Assembly: GCA_004195435.1 (NCBI GenBank)
Contig: PSPM01000014.1
Coordinates: 1-7,095 of the forward strand
Source: Candidatus Parvarchaeota archaeon
Lineage (GTDB): Archaea > Nanobdellota > Nanobdellia > Pacearchaeales > GW2011-AR1
Length of the DNA: 7,095 nt
Direction: 5' to 3'
Part shown: piece after piece, positions 6,036-7,095 of the stretch
Layout: each line of letters begins with the position of its first letter
Position numbering within the stretch: the stretch's first letter is position 1
Made by a program: the position numbers and the translations under genes
The notes under the pieces: generated by a model
Told to the model about the DNA's origin: nothing
Databases searched by the model: none
Seen by the model: the letters and a program-made list of their open reading frames with translations, nothing else

Positions 6036-6776
6036 ATGAATAAAAGAGGGCAAGTTTCTATTTTCGTTATTGTGGCTATAGTCATCGTTGGAGTAATTTC
6101 CTTACTTTATGTTTTTCCTCAAATAAATGTATTTGCTGAGGAAATAAATCCTACAAGTTATATGAGGGATTGTATTAAACCTGAACTTGAAGATATAATT
6201 TATGTCCTTAGTAGCCAAGGAGGATATTATTCTCCGACGAACTATCATAGATATAATGATAACAAGATCCAATATCTATGCTATATTGGTGAAGACTATA
6301 AGCCATGTATTATCCAACAACCGTTATTGAAGAAAAAATTTGAAGATGAAGTAATTGAGCAAATAACTCCGGTTGCTAATGGATGTATAGCTAATTTAAA
6401 AAAAGCGTATGATTCTAGAGGTTATATAATTGAATCTGTTCCTTCTGAATTTGAATTTAAAATAGGACTTGATGAGATGGTTTTTGTTTATTCTGATCCG
6501 ATTACAGTTAAAAAAGAAGGAACGCAAACTTTTAGGAATATAGAAATAGAATTAGAGAGTAAACTCTATGATCTTTTGATTATTTCAACAAGCATCATTC
6601 AAGAGGAAGCTTCGGTTGGCGATTCGGAAACACTTAATTACATGAGGAACTATCCAGATCTTAAGATTGTGAAAATAAGGAGGGAGGGTACAACAATTTA
6701 TGAAGTGAGTAATGCAATAACTAAAGAAAAATTTAGTTTTGCAACTAGAAGCTCTGTATTAAAAAATATTATATAA
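6036..6776 (+). CDS. Pilin-like secreted/membrane protein, DPANN-type, function unknown
   Basis: The protein has 246 residues. It starts MNKRGQVSIFVIVAIVIVGV: a short basic leader ending in K-R-G, then Q and one long hydrophobic helix (about 7-27). This arrangement matches class III (type IV pilin-like) signal sequences, which archaeal prepilin peptidase cuts after the glycine. The remainder is a soluble extracytoplasmic domain of about 215 residues. It has four cysteines (C46, C82, C91, C117) and a Q-G-G-Y stretch (61-64) after a helix beginning MRDCIKPELEDIIYVL. I recall similar proteins as common in Woesearchaeota/Pacearchaeota-like genomes but know no assigned function. The chosen ATG directly precedes the leader. 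An out-of-frame ATG at 6032 opens only a three-codon frame. The next gene starts 1 base after the stop, so the two are surely one transcript and may form a surface assembly. Pilus or pseudopilus subunit is an inference; an N-terminally anchored envelope protein is the alternative. Confidence 0.8.
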   Translation: MNKRGQVSIFVIVAIVIVGVISLLYVFPQINVFAEEINPTSYMRDCIKPELEDIIYVLSSQGGYYSPTNYHRYNDNKIQYLCYIGEDYKPCIIQQPLLKKKFEDEVIEQITPVANGCIANLKKAYDSRGYIIESVPSEFEFKIGLDEMVFVYSDPITVKKEGTQTFRNIEIELESKLYDLLIISTSIIQEEASVGDSETLNYMRNYPDLKIVKIRREGTTIYEVSNAITKEKFSFATRSSVLKNII

Positions 6777-6777
6777 A

Positions 6778-7095
6778 ATGGTGAAAAAAATTATTTTGGT
6801 TTTATGCTTTATGATCTTATTTAGTCTAGGCTCTTTTATTTATCCTGCTAGTTCTCAGGCAAGCTCTGTTTGTTGTGAGAAAACATTATCTGGGACTTAT
6901 TGTCAAAATGTTCCGGCAAATGAATGTAATAATGATTATGATACTCAACCTACAAATTGTGATTCTACTAGTTTTTGTGAAACTGGAATTTGCTTTGATT
7001 CAACTGAAGGAACTTGTTTAGATAATGTTGCCAAAGTGAGTTGTGAAGAAAATGGTGGAGCCTGGCTTGATGAGGAAAATCCCTCTCAATGCAAT
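6778..7095 (+). CDS. Secreted cysteine-rich protein, 3'-truncated by window edge
   Basis: The frame is open from ATG 6778 to the window end, giving 106 residues without a stop. Residues 1-28 form a Sec signal peptide (MVKK, hydrophobic core with one Cys, probable cleavage near SSQA). The mature part is dense in cysteine: C32, C33, C42, C50, C61, C67, C72, C80, C89 and C105. The spaced pattern CCEKT...G-x-YC...C...PTNC...SFC...GxC...GTC...C-x-x-x-GG-x-W resembles the disulfide-rich ectodomains of large secreted proteins I recall from Woesearchaeota/Pacearchaeota-like genomes (recollection, not a search). It starts 1 base after the stop of the pilin-like gene with no ribosome binding site, so translational coupling is likely. 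GTG at 6781 is an alternative start and would hardly change the leader. The total length cannot be judged here. Function unknown; a structural or adhesive envelope role fits the disulfide density. Confidence 0.82.
   Translation, partial: MVKKIILVLCFMILFSLGSFIYPASSQASSVCCEKTLSGTYCQNVPANECNNDYDTQPTNCDSTSFCETGICFDSTEGTCLDNVAKVSCEENGGAWLDEENPSQCN

Noticed and set aside
6032..6043. Three-codon upstream frame (ATG AAT GAA TAA) overlapping the pilin-like start
   Set aside because: It arises from the ATGAATGAATAA sequence. With a leaderless start near 6036 it would hardly be transcribed, so a regulatory minigene is unlikely.
1..7095. CRISPR array, tRNA/rRNA gene, insertion sequence or integrase
   Set aside because: There are no regularly spaced repeats, no tRNA-like cloverleaf in the intergenic gaps (all 94 bases or less), no terminal inverted repeats with a transposase, and no recombinase motifs.

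Overview
The window is a very AT-rich, gene-dense piece of an archaeal chromosome, most likely from a DPANN lineage of the Woesearchaeota/Pacearchaeota/Nanoarchaeota type. The reasons are a PCNA sliding clamp, a single-chain primase in which a PriS-like catalytic part is joined to a PriL-like C-terminal part, archaeal TATA boxes about 25 bases before most start codons with no Shine-Dalgarno sequences, and families of small secreted cysteine-rich or pilin-like proteins of the kind common in DPANN genomes. The lineage is inferred from protein character, because the window has no rRNA or other marker gene.

Layout from left to right: (1) the 3' part of an unrecognised lysine-rich-tailed protein on + (1-447); (2) convergent with it and overlapping its 3' end by 47 bases, a secreted, membrane-anchored Ig-like/cysteine-module protein on - (401-1672); (3) a second membrane-anchored surface protein on - (1714-3543), with an alpha/alpha-toroid (prenyltransferase/squalene-cyclase-like fold) ectodomain, three cysteine modules, one membrane helix and an Arg/Pro-rich cytoplasmic tail; (4) the fused primase on - (3579-5150); (5) a 94-base divergent promoter region; (6) PCNA on + (5245-5979); (7) a pilin-like, single-helix secreted protein on + (6036-6776); (8) one base later, the start of a secreted cysteine-rich protein on + that runs off the window (6778-7095+).

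Two themes emerge. The first is a replication pair: primase and sliding clamp are transcribed divergently from one short intergenic region. The second is cell-surface biology: four of the seven genes encode exported proteins. The two on the minus strand share a nearly identically spaced six-cysteine module next to their membrane helices, and the two on the plus strand look translationally coupled. The most interesting molecular observation is that the PriL-like C-terminal domain of the primase seems to keep the fold signature but has lost the cysteines that bind the 4Fe-4S cluster in canonical PriL. No tRNA, rRNA, CRISPR array, insertion sequence or integrase was seen. The only non-coding stretches are short intergenic regions of 94 bases or less.
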